Assembly (NCBI GenBank): GCA_023412275.1
Contig: JAEYNY010000176.1
Coordinates: 1-21,618, forward strand
From: Bacillota bacterium
GTDB lineage: Bacteria; Bacillota; Clostridia; Acetivibrionales; DSM-1351
Direction: 5' to 3'
DNA: 21,618 bases
Position numbers and translations under genes: made by a program. Below the pieces are notes generated by a model that saw nothing but the letters and a program-made list of their open reading frames with translations, was not told where the DNA came from and did no database searches. Below, in pieces: positions 7,480-15,574 of the stretch (positions are counted from its first letter, which is position 1; the number at the start of each line of letters is the position of its first letter).

Positions 7480-9510
7480 CTATACTTTGAATAAACCTAC
7501 GGATGAATTCAGCTTTTTAGATAAGCCCTTAAATATGTTTGATTTTTCATGGACTTTTTTTACAGAAGTAATATTATTTTTTGTGTACTGATGCACATCG
7601 TCAGAACTATTTGCTATCTCTTCGGCAGCGTTATTGATTTGATCTACCAGCAATACAAGATTATCTTTTTGTTTATCCATTTCATGTAAATAATCAGTTA
7701 TATTAAAAAGACGAGTATTTATATTGTCTATATCCTTTTTGATTTCCAGAAAGCACTCTTTTGTTTCATTTATACAGCTATTTTGTGTGTCTGTTCCTGT
7801 ACTTACCTCTTCAAAACCCATACTAAGGTTGTTTGAATTCTGTACAATACTTTCAATCATTTTTCTTATTACCCCTGCCTGTGAGTTTGTCTGGTTGGAT
7901 AGTTCCTTAATTTCCTCAGCTACTACGGCAAATCCTTTTCCTGACTCCCCTGCTCGTGAAGCCTCTATTCTGGCATTTAGTGACAACAGCTGTGTTTGTT
8001 TAGCTATACTCTGAATTGTAGCAGTTATAGTATTTATCTGTTGCATTTGTGTTTGTAGTCCAATTATCATTTCATTCATTTTGCTGATGCTTTGAAGATT
8101 TAGTGTTGAATTTACCTCCAGCTTATCCATTTGGCTCTTACCCCTTTCCGCAGAACTGTTTAGTCTGTCAAGAAAGTTGTAAACATTGTTTGAGTGTTCT
8201 CTTGTTGTAGCAATCTGTTCTGCAAGACTTTTTATCTCAACTGCTGCATAACTTGTATTGTCTGCTTGATTCTTTATATTGACATTAATGTTTGAAATTG
8301 ATTTTTGAGTGTATTCAGATTTTTCAAATGATTCACTGGCCTCACTATACATAAGAGCGGACATTTCGTCTATTTCTCTTGACGCTGAACTGATACCGGA
8401 TATAAGTATATTCAGATTACTTACCATCTTTTTAAATGCATTTCTTAAACTGTTTATTTCTGATATATTGCTTTTTTCTTTAAAGTCAACTTCAAGAAAG
8501 CCATCTTCAATTTTCTTTATTTGTGTGGTAAGTTCAACTACAGGCTTTGATATATATTTCGAATAAAAAATGGAAATGAGCGTTGCAAGGAGAAGAGATA
8601 TTACTAAAACTATTATAAGAATAAGAATATATTGCTTTACTGGCAGCATAACTTTGTTTTGGTTCATTTGAGCACATACTATCCAATTTGAAAGACCTGA
8701 TTTATCCAAATGAGCTATTTTTTTTATTCCTGAGTCCATATAAGTAATATTTTCATCATATACAGATCCTTTAATTGGGATTTTGCTGTTTACTTTACTG
8801 TTGTCCATACCGTAAAAAACTTTAAACCCACTGTCTAATATAATAATTTCGCTTTTTATATTGTTCTTGTCAAGTTTGAAGAATTTATCATAGTCCACCA
8901 ATGCAGTTATTGTTCCGCTGAAACCTGCCAGACTTTTCACTGACCTCGTAACTGGTATTACTTTTTTATTTGCTTCATTTATAATAACATTACTACCGAC
9001 TATAACTTCATTTTTTGTATCTGTTTTTATTCTTTCAAAAAGCTGCATATCGTAGAATTTAACTATTCGTGACGTTTTTGTTTTTTTGGCTGCTGAGGCA
9101 ATGACTTTTCCACTTTTGTTACACAAGTACATTGTATCAATGAGTCCTTCTGAGCCTTCTACTACATTTTTCATTGAAAGCTGAATTCCGCTGTATGTTG
9201 CTGTATCCATCTTAGCATTAACACTGTTGGCCATTTCAAGTCCGACTAAAAAATCCGTCTGAGAGGCTACTCCTTTAAGGGTACTGTCCAAACTTTTTAT
9301 TTTTATTTCTATATTGTTTAGAGTATTATAGGAATCAGATTTAAGATTGTTTAATGAAAGTTCAGTTATTTTTCCTATGGTTGTTATGTAAGTTGTAGTG
9401 CTTACTGCAATTATTGGAATAAGTGTTACCGTTATAAGTACCATAAGTAGTTGTATACGAAGCCTTAAATTAGTGTTTATTATCTTTCTGCATATTTTTG
9501 TCACAATCAT
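7480..9510 (-). CDS. Methyl-accepting chemotaxis protein with extracellular Cache-like domain
   Basis: This 676-residue membrane receptor has transmembrane helix 1 at about 20-43, an extracellular sensor of about 250 residues with the spacing of a double Cache domain, helix 2 at about 294-317, a HAMP linker at 317-372 and a long cytoplasmic coiled coil. The hairpin tip that binds CheA and CheW is conserved as RIEASRAGESGKGFAVVAEE (about 514-533). There is no C-terminal CheR tether pentapeptide. The ATG at 9510 has AAAGGGG 8 nt upstream. The gene lies downstream of pstS on the same strand but is separated by a strong hairpin. The ligand is unknown; a phosphate or PstS-linked signal is only a guess from the neighbourhood. 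Confidence 0.95.
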   Translation of the reverse strand: MIVTKICRKIINTNLRLRIQLLMVLITVTLIPIIAVSTTTYITTIGKITELSLNNLKSDSYNTLNNIEIKIKSLDSTLKGVASQTDFLVGLEMANSVNAKMDTATYSGIQLSMKNVVEGSEGLIDTMYLCNKSGKVIASAAKKTKTSRIVKFYDMQLFERIKTDTKNEVIVGSNVIINEANKKVIPVTRSVKSLAGFSGTITALVDYDKFFKLDKNNIKSEIIILDSGFKVFYGMDNSKVNSKIPIKGSVYDENITYMDSGIKKIAHLDKSGLSNWIVCAQMNQNKVMLPVKQYILILIIVLVISLLLATLISIFYSKYISKPVVELTTQIKKIEDGFLEVDFKEKSNISEINSLRNAFKKMVSNLNILISGISSASREIDEMSALMYSEASESFEKSEYTQKSISNINVNIKNQADNTSYAAVEIKSLAEQIATTREHSNNVYNFLDRLNSSAERGKSQMDKLEVNSTLNLQSISKMNEMIIGLQTQMQQINTITATIQSIAKQTQLLSLNARIEASRAGESGKGFAVVAEEIKELSNQTNSQAGVIRKMIESIVQNSNNLSMGFEEVSTGTDTQNSCINETKECFLEIKKDIDNINTRLFNITDYLHEMDKQKDNLVLLVDQINNAAEEIANSSDDVHQYTKNNITSVKKVHEKSNIFKGLSKKLNSSVGLFKV

Positions 9511-9540
9511 TTTCCATACCCCTTTGGAAATATTTAAGCT

Positions 9541-9569
9541 TTTATATCAAACGTGGCACTTAATTTAAA
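9541..9569 (-). promoter_or_regulatory. Possible promoter of the chemoreceptor gene
   Basis: Minus-strand TATAAA (9546-9541) with a TG one base upstream (TGATATAAA) and TTTAAA (9569-9564) at 17-nt spacing. It overlaps the hairpin that ends pstS. The -35 is poor, so this is a weak call. Confidence 0.3.
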
Positions 9570-9580
9570 GTGCCACGTTT
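9549..9580 (-). terminator. Hairpin terminator after pstS
   Basis: A perfect 13-bp stem, AAACGTGGCACTT (9549-9561) and AAGTGCCACGTTT (9568-9580) with a 6-nt loop, lies 15 nt beyond the pstS stop. The U-tract on the minus strand is short (TTTGATATAAAA), so termination may be partial and some transcripts could continue into the chemoreceptor gene. Confidence 0.7.
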
Positions 9581-9595
9581 ATCTCAATTTATTTC

Positions 9596-10537
9596 TTATT
9601 TAAGCTTAGCTTTTTCAGCATCATAGTTTTCTAGAGGTATATATCCTACTTCTTTAGTTAATTGTTCTGCATTATCTAAATAAAATTTTACAAATTCTTT
9701 AACCGGCGATTGATTAAGTTTACTCTTGTTTACATAAATGTATAGTGGTCTTGACAGAGGACTATAGGTCTTATCCTTAATTGTTTTTACAGTTGGCTCA
9801 ATAGGCCCCTTTCCGGAATCAATTTTCAATACTTTTAATGAATCCTGATTTTCTTCATAGTAAGCAAATCCGAAATACCCCATTGCATCTTTATCTCCAG
9901 CAATACCCTGAACCAGAACATTGTCGTCCTCACTTGGAGTATAGTCCGTTCTTGATTCCTTTGCTTTTTTATTAATCTTTTCGGTAAAGAACTCAAATGT
10001 ACCTGAATCTGTACCCGGCCCATATAGTTTTATTGGCTCATCTGGCCATGCAGGATTTACTTCTTTCCACGTCTTTACTTTGCTGTCCTTACCCCAGATT
10101 TTATTCAGTTCATCTACAGTAATAGATTCAGCCCAAGTATTATCTTTATTAACAACAACAGAGATTCCGTCATATGCAATTTCAAGTTCAACAAAATCTA
10201 TGCCCTTTGCTTTAGCTGCCTCTACTTCTTCAGGCTTTATTTTTCTGGAAGCATCACATATATCTATTTCCCCTGCCGTAAACTTTTTCATTCCACCGCC
10301 CGTTCCTGACATTGCTACCGATACCTCAACCCCGGACTGCTCGTTTTGAAATTCTTCAGCAACAGCTGATGTTACAGGGTAAACAGTACTTGAACCGTCT
10401 ATAACTATTTTCCCGCTTAGATTGGTGTTCCCAACATTATCATTTTTGGTACCGCTACCGCAAGCCGTCAATGATACAGTTAAGGCAACGCCTACTGCTA
10501 ATGAAACTACTTTTTTCATATTTACTAATTTAACCAT
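9596..10537 (-). CDS. pstS: Phosphate-binding lipoprotein of the Pst ABC transporter
   Basis: The 313-residue protein captures inorganic phosphate outside the membrane and delivers it to PstCA. The signal sequence ends in the lipobox LTAC with Cys26 as the lipid anchor. The mature part shows PstS phosphate-site elements: DGSSTVYPVT, SGTGGG, DASRKI and GPGTDSGTFEFF. The frame extends upstream to a TTG at 10552, but the ATG at 10537 has GGGAGG with a 7-nt gap and is the better start. It has its own promoter region with a PhoP-box array and a terminator on each side, so it is probably a single-gene transcript. It lies downstream of pstCA rather than in front of them, which differs from the common pstSCAB order. 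Confidence 0.96.
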   Translation of the reverse strand: MVKLVNMKKVVSLAVGVALTVSLTACGSGTKNDNVGNTNLSGKIVIDGSSTVYPVTSAVAEEFQNEQSGVEVSVAMSGTGGGMKKFTAGEIDICDASRKIKPEEVEAAKAKGIDFVELEIAYDGISVVVNKDNTWAESITVDELNKIWGKDSKVKTWKEVNPAWPDEPIKLYGPGTDSGTFEFFTEKINKKAKESRTDYTPSEDDNVLVQGIAGDKDAMGYFGFAYYEENQDSLKVLKIDSGKGPIEPTVKTIKDKTYSPLSRPLYIYVNKSKLNQSPVKEFVKFYLDNAEQLTKEVGYIPLENYDAEKAKLK

Positions 10538-10601
10538 TTTTATACCTCCCAAATTGTATCCTGCTTAGTTTTCGCAATTAAATGTAATTTATTATGATTA
10601 A

Positions 10602-10675
10602 ATTATATTATGGCATTTTAAAGTCCATATTGGGATTTGGTTAATTAATGTTAATTCATTATTAAGAAATATTAA
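10602..10675 (-). promoter_or_regulatory. pstS promoter with PhoP-box array
   Basis: On the minus strand four TTAACA-like hexamers follow each other: TTAATA (10675-10670), TTAATA (10665-10660), TTAACA (10654-10649) and TTAACC (10644-10639), with start-to-start steps of 10, 11 and 10 bp. Gram-positive PhoP binds TT-rich hexamers of this kind as direct repeats about 11 bp apart. A TATAAT (10607-10602) lies about 31 bp downstream, with no good -35, as expected of an activated promoter. Confidence 0.75.
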
Positions 10676-10695
10676 CACATATTTTATTCCCATAT

Positions 10696-10719
10696 AAAAA
10701 ACGGACCTATAAAGGCCCG
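10696..10719 (-). terminator. Intrinsic terminator after the PPOX-family gene
   Basis: Minus-strand CGGGCC (10719-10714) pairs with GGTCCG (10707-10702) with one G-U pair and a 6-nt loop, followed by six T (10701-10696). It separates the PPOX gene, and any pstCA read-through, from the pstS promoter. Confidence 0.8.
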
Positions 10720-10742
10720 CAACGTACATGGTCAGATTAAAG

Positions 10743-11210
10743 CTATTTTCTTTTTGCAGTAAATCCCGTTGAAACAAGTTTTAAAACCGTTACACCGTTT
10801 AGACGATTATCCTCATATGTGTAGTCATTCTTTTGTGTGTATTTTTTCATTATAAGGTTCAAACCATGAATTTTGTCTTCATTATTTACTACTATATGAG
10901 CAACAGCATCTCCTATAACACTTTCGAAATCCATTGAACAGTCACACGCTTTTGCTCCTGTTACCAACCTATGTTTACAATCCATTTCAAAACATACCCT
11001 ATTATTCTTTTTTAATATGTCCAGCTTTCTTCCTGCATTTGCGCAATGCAGATATATAATAATATTACCGTCCGCAACCTCGTAACCAAAATTCATAGGT
11101 ACTATATAGGGCATATTGTCATCTGATAAAGCAATTCTGCAAACATCGCATCGTTCTATAATTTCAACAATCTCAGCCAATTCAGTTACTTGCCTGTCTT
11201 TTCTTCTCAT
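10743..11210 (-). CDS. Pyridoxamine 5'-phosphate oxidase-family (NimA-like) flavin-binding protein
   Basis: This 155-residue protein has the FMN-binding split-barrel pattern: an opening MRRKDRQV, then a strand CRIALSDDNMPYIVPMNFGY and NIIIYLHCANAGRKLDIL, where the H and GRK line the phosphate and flavin site in relatives. Proteins annotated as NimA-like reduce 5-nitroimidazoles or have unknown redox roles, so no precise function is claimed. It has several Cys residues (for example CDC near the middle). The ATG at 11210 has GGAG with a 6-nt gap. The gene lies 55 nt after pstA on the same strand with no intrinsic terminator between, so it may be co-transcribed with pstCA, yet nothing ties it to phosphate uptake. 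A long AT-rich hairpin ends at its ribosome site. Confidence 0.85.
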   Translation of the reverse strand: MRRKDRQVTELAEIVEIIERCDVCRIALSDDNMPYIVPMNFGYEVADGNIIIYLHCANAGRKLDILKKNNRVCFEMDCKHRLVTGAKACDCSMDFESVIGDAVAHIVVNNEDKIHGLNLIMKKYTQKNDYTYEDNRLNGVTVLKLVSTGFTAKRK

Positions 11211-11219
11211 TGTTTTCTC

Positions 11220-11256
11220 CTGAATTATAAATATTTTACTAAATATTATAATTCAG
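11220..11256 (-). repeat. Long AT-rich inverted repeat touching the PPOX ribosome site
   Basis: CTGAATTATAAATATTT (11220-11236) and AAATATTATAATTCAG (11241-11256) pair over 16 bp with one bulged A and a 4-nt loop. On the minus strand the hairpin ends on the first G of the GGAG ribosome site of the PPOX gene. There is no U-run on either side, so it is not an intrinsic terminator. A role in mRNA stability of the pstCA transcript or in translation of the next gene is possible. Confidence 0.75.
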
Positions 11257-11265
11257 AACAAATAA

Positions 11266-12120
11266 TTATTCTATGGATTTTTGATATTTATTTCTCAGAA
11301 CAATGGCAATTGCATTTATTGTTAAGAGGATTCCCAGAAGCACTATAATACCGGCGGCAGCCAGATCCTTAAACTGTTCTTTTGGAAGTCCCATCCAATA
11401 ATAGATCTGAAGTGGTAATGCTGTAAATATTGAATTTAACCCTTCAGGAAGTTTGGAAACGTACGTTGCAGCCCCTACCATAATAAGTGGCGCAGTCTCT
11501 CCCAATGCCCTTGATACAGAAAGTATGACACCTGTAAATATCCCCGGAAGTGCCGCCGGTATAACTATTTTTCTAATGGTCTGCCACTTTGTAGCACCAA
11601 GAGCATAGGAACCGTGCCTCAAATACTGTGGTACAGCTTTTATGGCTTCCTGTGATGCAACTATTACTATAGGCAATACAACTAGCGACATGGTTAAAGC
11701 TCCGGCTAGAATACTTTTTCCTAAGCCAAGAGTTCTTACAAAAAAAGTAAGTCCAAGTAAACCGTATACAATTGACGGAGTTCCTGACAGATTTGATATG
11801 TTTATTTTTATAAATTTGGTAAAACGATTGTTTTTAGCGTATTCCTCTAAATATACTGCTGTCCCCAAACCTATAGGAACTGCAAAAAGTATGGTCAACA
11901 ATATAATATATACACTTCCATAGATGCCAGGCAGTATTCCTGCTTTTTTAGGAAAACGGGATGGGAAATTTGTAAAAAATTGTTTGGTAAGAAATGGTAC
12001 TCCCCTCATGATAATATCAGCCAGCAGAATAACAAGTACTACTATTCCTATCAGCGTTACACAAAATATTACTCCGTGAAAAATAGAATTCTTCATTTTT
12101 CTATACTTAATCTGATTCAT
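11266..12120 (-). CDS. pstA: Phosphate ABC transporter permease PstA
   Basis: This 284-residue inner-membrane protein forms the phosphate channel with PstC. It has about six membrane segments, the first starting near residue 14 (FHGVIFCVTLIGIVVLVILL). The cytoplasmic coupling loop that docks on PstB is visible in the second half (EAIKAVPQYLRHGSYALGAT followed by KWQTIRKIVIPAALPGI). The ATG at 12120 has GGAGG 7 nt upstream and lies 24 nt after the pstC stop, so the two genes form one operon under the PhoP-box promoter upstream of pstC. The partner ATPase gene pstB is not in this operon but on the opposite strand. Confidence 0.96.
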   Translation of the reverse strand: MNQIKYRKMKNSIFHGVIFCVTLIGIVVLVILLADIIMRGVPFLTKQFFTNFPSRFPKKAGILPGIYGSVYIILLTILFAVPIGLGTAVYLEEYAKNNRFTKFIKINISNLSGTPSIVYGLLGLTFFVRTLGLGKSILAGALTMSLVVLPIVIVASQEAIKAVPQYLRHGSYALGATKWQTIRKIVIPAALPGIFTGVILSVSRALGETAPLIMVGAATYVSKLPEGLNSIFTALPLQIYYWMGLPKEQFKDLAAAGIIVLLGILLTINAIAIVLRNKYQKSIE

Positions 12121-12144
12121 ACAATTACCTCCGATATTATGCTT

Positions 12145-13077
12145 TTAATATTCCTTCCTGTATTTTTCAACCATATAATGAGAGAGAATATTAAGTCCCA
12201 ATGTTATAAGGAATAGTAGCAGCCCTACCGCAAATAATGAATAGTAACCTACTGTTCCATGAGGATTGTCACCCTGACTGGCTTGCACTATAAACGAAGT
12301 CATGGTCTGAACGCTTTCTAATGGATTAAATGTAAGGTTCGGCCTTGCACCTGCAGCGATTGTTACAATCATTGTTTCTCCTATAGCTCTTGAAATTGCA
12401 AGAACGAATGAGGCCGAAATTCCCGATATTGCAGCCGGAACCACTACCTTCAAAGAGGTTTCCATTTTAGTTGAACCTAAAGCAAGTGCCCCCTGTCTTA
12501 AACTGTCAGGAACAGCCCTTAATGCGTCCTCACTCAGTGAAGAAACCAGTGGTATGGTCATAATACCAACTGCAATACTGGCGCTAAGTGCATTGAAAAT
12601 TTCCGTTTGGGGCAAAAAGGTTTTAATTAAAGGTGTTATTAAGGTCAATGCAAAGTATCCGAATACTATTGAAGGTATTCCTGCCAAAACTTCCAGAATA
12701 GGCTTTATAATCTTTCTTACTCTTTTATTGGCATACTCGCTGAGGTAGATTGCGGTAAACAATCCTATAGGAATTGATATAACCGCCGATATCAGTGTAA
12801 TTATTAAGGTCCCCATAACCAGAGGCAGTACACCAAAGCTAGGGTCACTGAATAATGGTGTCCACTTCCTGCCGAAAAGGAAGTCCGTAATTGATACATT
12901 TGAAAAAAAACCAATGGAATCCTTTAAGAGTGAAACGATGATTCCTAGAGTAGTTAATATTGTAATTATTGCAAACAAAAACAGGATATTTCTTGCAACT
13001 ACATTTGATATCCTCATTCTTTTTATCCTGCTATTTACAGCTTTTTTATTCTGAAAAGTACTTGTTGATTCTGTCAT
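12145..13077 (-). CDS. pstC: Phosphate ABC transporter permease PstC
   Basis: The 310-residue protein is the second Pst channel subunit, with an N-terminal cytoplasmic tail of about 25 residues, a first helix near NILFLFAIITILTTLGIIVS and about six helices in total. The coupling loop is EDALRAVPDSLRQGALALGS followed by TKMETSLKVVVPAAISGI. A GTG at 13083 is in frame, but the ATG at 13077 has a strong AGGAGGAG with a 5-nt gap and is the likelier start. It is the first gene of pstCA. Its promoter region, shared head-to-head with pstB, contains three perfect PhoP-type repeats. Confidence 0.96.
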   Translation of the reverse strand: MTESTSTFQNKKAVNSRIKRMRISNVVARNILFLFAIITILTTLGIIVSLLKDSIGFFSNVSITDFLFGRKWTPLFSDPSFGVLPLVMGTLIITLISAVISIPIGLFTAIYLSEYANKRVRKIIKPILEVLAGIPSIVFGYFALTLITPLIKTFLPQTEIFNALSASIAVGIMTIPLVSSLSEDALRAVPDSLRQGALALGSTKMETSLKVVVPAAISGISASFVLAISRAIGETMIVTIAAGARPNLTFNPLESVQTMTSFIVQASQGDNPHGTVGYYSLFAVGLLLFLITLGLNILSHYMVEKYRKEY

Positions 13078-13137
13078 AAACACTCCTCCTAATATTGTAA
13101 TAATAGCATTTGGAGCAATTGTCTAAAAGTAAAGTCA

Positions 13138-13165
13138 TGTTAAACGTGTGTTAATATAATGTTAA
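13138..13165 (-). promoter_or_regulatory. PhoP-box array for pstCA
   Basis: On the minus strand TTAACA occurs three times without a mismatch, at 13165-13160, 13154-13149 and 13143-13138, each step exactly 11 bp. A degenerate fourth copy, TTACTT, would fall at 13132-13127. The match to the Gram-positive PhoP repeat is very good. The -10 is less clear; TATTAT at 13105-13100 is one candidate. Confidence 0.82.
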
Positions 13166-13259
13166 CTCACATTCTAAATTTTCTATTTTAGTTTTCTCCT
13201 ATTGGAACAAAATTTATATATTTTTGTGTTTATGTTAATAATAAAAAATATATACATTA

Positions 13260-13313
13260 TTAACATCGAATTAACACAGAATTAAACCTGCATTAAAAAT
13301 ATATTGATATTAT
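13260..13313 (+). promoter_or_regulatory. PhoP-box array and -10 for pstB-phoU-phoPR
   Basis: Four plus-strand hexamers in exact 11-bp steps: TTAACA (13260-13265), TTAACA (13271-13276), TTAAAC (13282-13287) and TTAAAA (13293-13298). A TATTAT (13308-13313) follows 9 bp beyond the last repeat, replacing a -35 as in PhoP-activated promoters. The start would lie near 13320, giving a leader of about 40 nt before pstB. Because phoP is in this operon, the site implies autoregulation. Confidence 0.82.
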
Positions 13314-13357
13314 TAATTTGCACAAGTAATAATATTTTTTGTATAAGGAATGATAAC

Positions 13358-14116
13358 ATGACTAACGAATATAGAATTGTTACTAAGGATCTAAATCTTT
13401 ACTATGGAGATATGCAGGCGTTAAAGAATGTTTCATTGGAAATTCCTAGCAATAAGGTTACTGCATTTATAGGCCCTTCCGGCTGTGGTAAATCGACCTT
13501 CTTGAAAACTCTAAACAGAATGAACGATCTGGTGGCATCAGTCAAAATTACCGGGGATGTCTTTTTCGACGGTTTGAATGTTTATAAGGAATATGATATA
13601 GTTGAGTTAAGAAAAAATATTGGAATGGTATTTCAAAAGCCTAATCCGTTTCCAATGTCTATTTATGATAATGTTGCTTACGGGCCGCGAATTCATGGGA
13701 TAAAGTCTAAGTCCAAACTGGACGATATTGTTGAAAAAAGTCTCAGAAACAGTGCCCTTTGGGACGAGATTAAGGATAGATTAAAGCAGAATGCACTGGG
13801 TTTATCAGGTGGTCAGCAGCAACGTCTTTGTATCGCAAGAGTTTTAGCTGTGGAGCCTGAAGTTGTTTTGATGGATGAACCTACATCAGCTCTTGACCCG
13901 ATTTCAACTCTTAAAATAGAGGATTTAATTGAAGAATTGAAACAAAACTATACTATTGTAATAGTTACACATAATATGCAGCAAGCAGCAAGGATATCAG
14001 ATTTAACAGCTTTCTTCCTCCACGGGGAGGTAGTTGAATTTGGCAATACAAACCAATTATTCAGCAATCCTAGAGATAAGAGAACAGAAGATTATATAAC
14101 AGGAAGATTTGGTTAA
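13358..14116 (+). CDS. pstB: Phosphate ABC transporter ATPase PstB
   Basis: The 252-residue cytoplasmic ATPase powers phosphate import by PstCA. Walker A is GPSGCGKST, the Q-loop lies in NIGMVFQKPNPFPMS, the signature is LSGGQQQR, Walker B is VVLMDEP followed by TSALDP, and the switch His is in VTHNMQQA. PstB-typical wording such as PFPMSIYDNVAYGPRIHG makes the phosphate assignment firm. The frame is open to 13304, but the ATG at 13358 has AAGGA 8 nt upstream and gives the standard family length. It is the first gene of a divergent operon with phoU (13 nt gap), phoP and phoR. In the common layout pstB follows pstA; here it is split from its permease genes. Confidence 0.97.
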   Translation: MTNEYRIVTKDLNLYYGDMQALKNVSLEIPSNKVTAFIGPSGCGKSTFLKTLNRMNDLVASVKITGDVFFDGLNVYKEYDIVELRKNIGMVFQKPNPFPMSIYDNVAYGPRIHGIKSKSKLDDIVEKSLRNSALWDEIKDRLKQNALGLSGGQQQRLCIARVLAVEPEVVLMDEPTSALDPISTLKIEDLIEELKQNYTIVIVTHNMQQAARISDLTAFFLHGEVVEFGNTNQLFSNPRDKRTEDYITGRFG

Positions 14117-14129
14117 GAGGTGATTATTA

Positions 14130-14795
14130 ATGGTAAGAAATTCATTTGACAAAGAACTGGAACATTTGCACGGTCTTATGGTAAAAATGTCAGCAATGGT
14201 TGAGGAATCTATTGAAAATTCAGTAATCGCTTTCAAGAAGCAGGATGTAGATCTTGCTAAGCAGGTATTTGAAAGTGATGATACCATTGATGATATGGAA
14301 AGCAAAATAGAAAAGATATGTATCAATCTGATTGCAAGACAGCAGCCGTTGGCAAAGGATCTTAGAGCAATAAGCACGGCTCTTAAAATAATAACCGACA
14401 TGGAGCGAATAGCAGATCATGCGGCAGATATTGCTGAGTTGACAATCAGAATGGCTGATTTAAAGCAAGTTAAGCCATTGATTGATATACCTCATATGGC
14501 TGATTTGGCAAAGAAAATGGTTACCAAATCAATTGATTCCTATGTAAAGCAGGATATCGCTCTTGCAAAAGAGGTTTGTGACAGTGATGATGATGTAGAT
14601 AATTTATTTTCAAAAATTGTTCTTGAACTGATTAATATAATGAAGAACAATCCTGAAACTGTAGAACAGGCTACTGATTATATGTTTATTGTAAAGTATC
14701 TGGAAAGAATTGGAGACCATGCTACCAACATAGCAGAATGGGTTGTTTTCAATGTAACGGGTTCCCATGATCATTTAGCCCGAAAAAATGAGTAA
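14130..14795 (+). CDS. phoU: Phosphate signalling regulator PhoU
   Basis: This 221-residue all-helical cytoplasmic protein is made of two PhoU repeats. Each ends in the metal-binding signature: DMERIADHAADIAE in the first (about residues 90-103) and YLERIGDHATNIAE in the second (about 190-203); each repeat also has an acidic ESDD/DSDDD stretch. PhoU links the Pst transporter to the PhoR kinase and damps the phosphate-starvation signal when phosphate is ample. GAGGTG lies 7 nt before the ATG, 13 nt after pstB. The gap to the response regulator is 24 nt, so co-transcription is likely. Length and layout are normal for the family. Confidence 0.96.
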   Translation: MVRNSFDKELEHLHGLMVKMSAMVEESIENSVIAFKKQDVDLAKQVFESDDTIDDMESKIEKICINLIARQQPLAKDLRAISTALKIITDMERIADHAADIAELTIRMADLKQVKPLIDIPHMADLAKKMVTKSIDSYVKQDIALAKEVCDSDDDVDNLFSKIVLELINIMKNNPETVEQATDYMFIVKYLERIGDHATNIAEWVVFNVTGSHDHLARKNE

Positions 14796-14819
14796 ATTTT
14801 AATTTTATGGGGTGACAGA

Positions 14820-15527
14820 ATGTCTAAGCAGGTAATTTTTGTAGTAGAAGATGAAATGCATATTCAACAATTGATAAAATATAACCTTGAGGCCAATGGC
14901 TTTAAGGTTAATGTTTTTGATAATGGAGAAGATCTGTTGGCGTATAGTTCTGAAAATGTACCGGATTTATTTATTCTTGATATAATGCTCCCCGGTATTG
15001 ACGGGCTTGAAGTTTGTAGAAACCTAAAGCAAACCACCAATACAAAGACTATTCCTATAATTATGTTAACAGCAAAAAGTGAGGAGTTTGATAAAGTATT
15101 GGGGCTGGAGCTTGGTGCCGATGATTATATTACAAAGCCATTCAGTGTAAGAGAACTTGTTGCCAGAGTTAAAGCCTTGTTTAGAAGAGTGAATACAACT
15201 ACGGAGCCCAAAATTGAAGTACTGTCCCACGGTGAGATTACAATTGACTGTAATAGAAGAGAAGTGTACAAAGGTGACCGACTTCTGGAAATGCCACTAA
15301 AAGAATTTGAGCTTCTTAAAATGCTGATTCTTAACAAGGGCAAAGTTTTATCCAGAGAGCATCTTTTGGATAAAATATGGGGGTTTGATTACTACGGAGA
15401 AACCAGAACGGTAGATGTTCATATAAGATATTTAAGGCAGAAAATTGAAGATAACGATGAAAATCCGACTTATATTGAAACTGTTCGCGGAATAGGCTAC
15501 CGTTTTACTGATAAAAACCCTGATTAA
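14820..15527 (+). CDS. phoP: PhoP/PhoB-type response regulator (OmpR family)
   Basis: This 235-residue regulator has a receiver domain (1-120) with acidic pair Glu10/Asp11, phosphoacceptor Asp54 (ILDIMLPG), Thr83 and Lys105 (DDYITKPF). A winged-helix DNA-binding domain follows, with the recognition region SREHLLDKIWGFDYYGETRT and the wing ending in ETVRGIGYRF. Phosphorylated PhoP binds direct repeats such as those at 10639-10675, 13138-13165 and 13260-13298. GGGGTG lies 5 nt before the ATG. The position between phoU and a PhoR-like kinase gene and the presence of three PhoP-type arrays make the phosphate role likely; by sequence alone it is an OmpR-family regulator. Confidence 0.93.
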   Translation: MSKQVIFVVEDEMHIQQLIKYNLEANGFKVNVFDNGEDLLAYSSENVPDLFILDIMLPGIDGLEVCRNLKQTTNTKTIPIIMLTAKSEEFDKVLGLELGADDYITKPFSVRELVARVKALFRRVNTTTEPKIEVLSHGEITIDCNRREVYKGDRLLEMPLKEFELLKMLILNKGKVLSREHLLDKIWGFDYYGETRTVDVHIRYLRQKIEDNDENPTYIETVRGIGYRFTDKNPD

Positions 15528-15574
15528 GCCAATTAGATGTATTAATTTATCGCTATTGGGGGCCCTGAGAATAA

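Noticed and set aside
13235..13240. Extra PhoP repeat TTAATA upstream of the pstB array
   Set aside because: It lies 25 bp before the first repeat, out of phase with the 11-bp steps, in very AT-rich DNA.
14796..14819. Separate promoter for phoPR
   Set aside because: The 24-nt gap holds only the ribosome site; no -35 or -10 pair was found.
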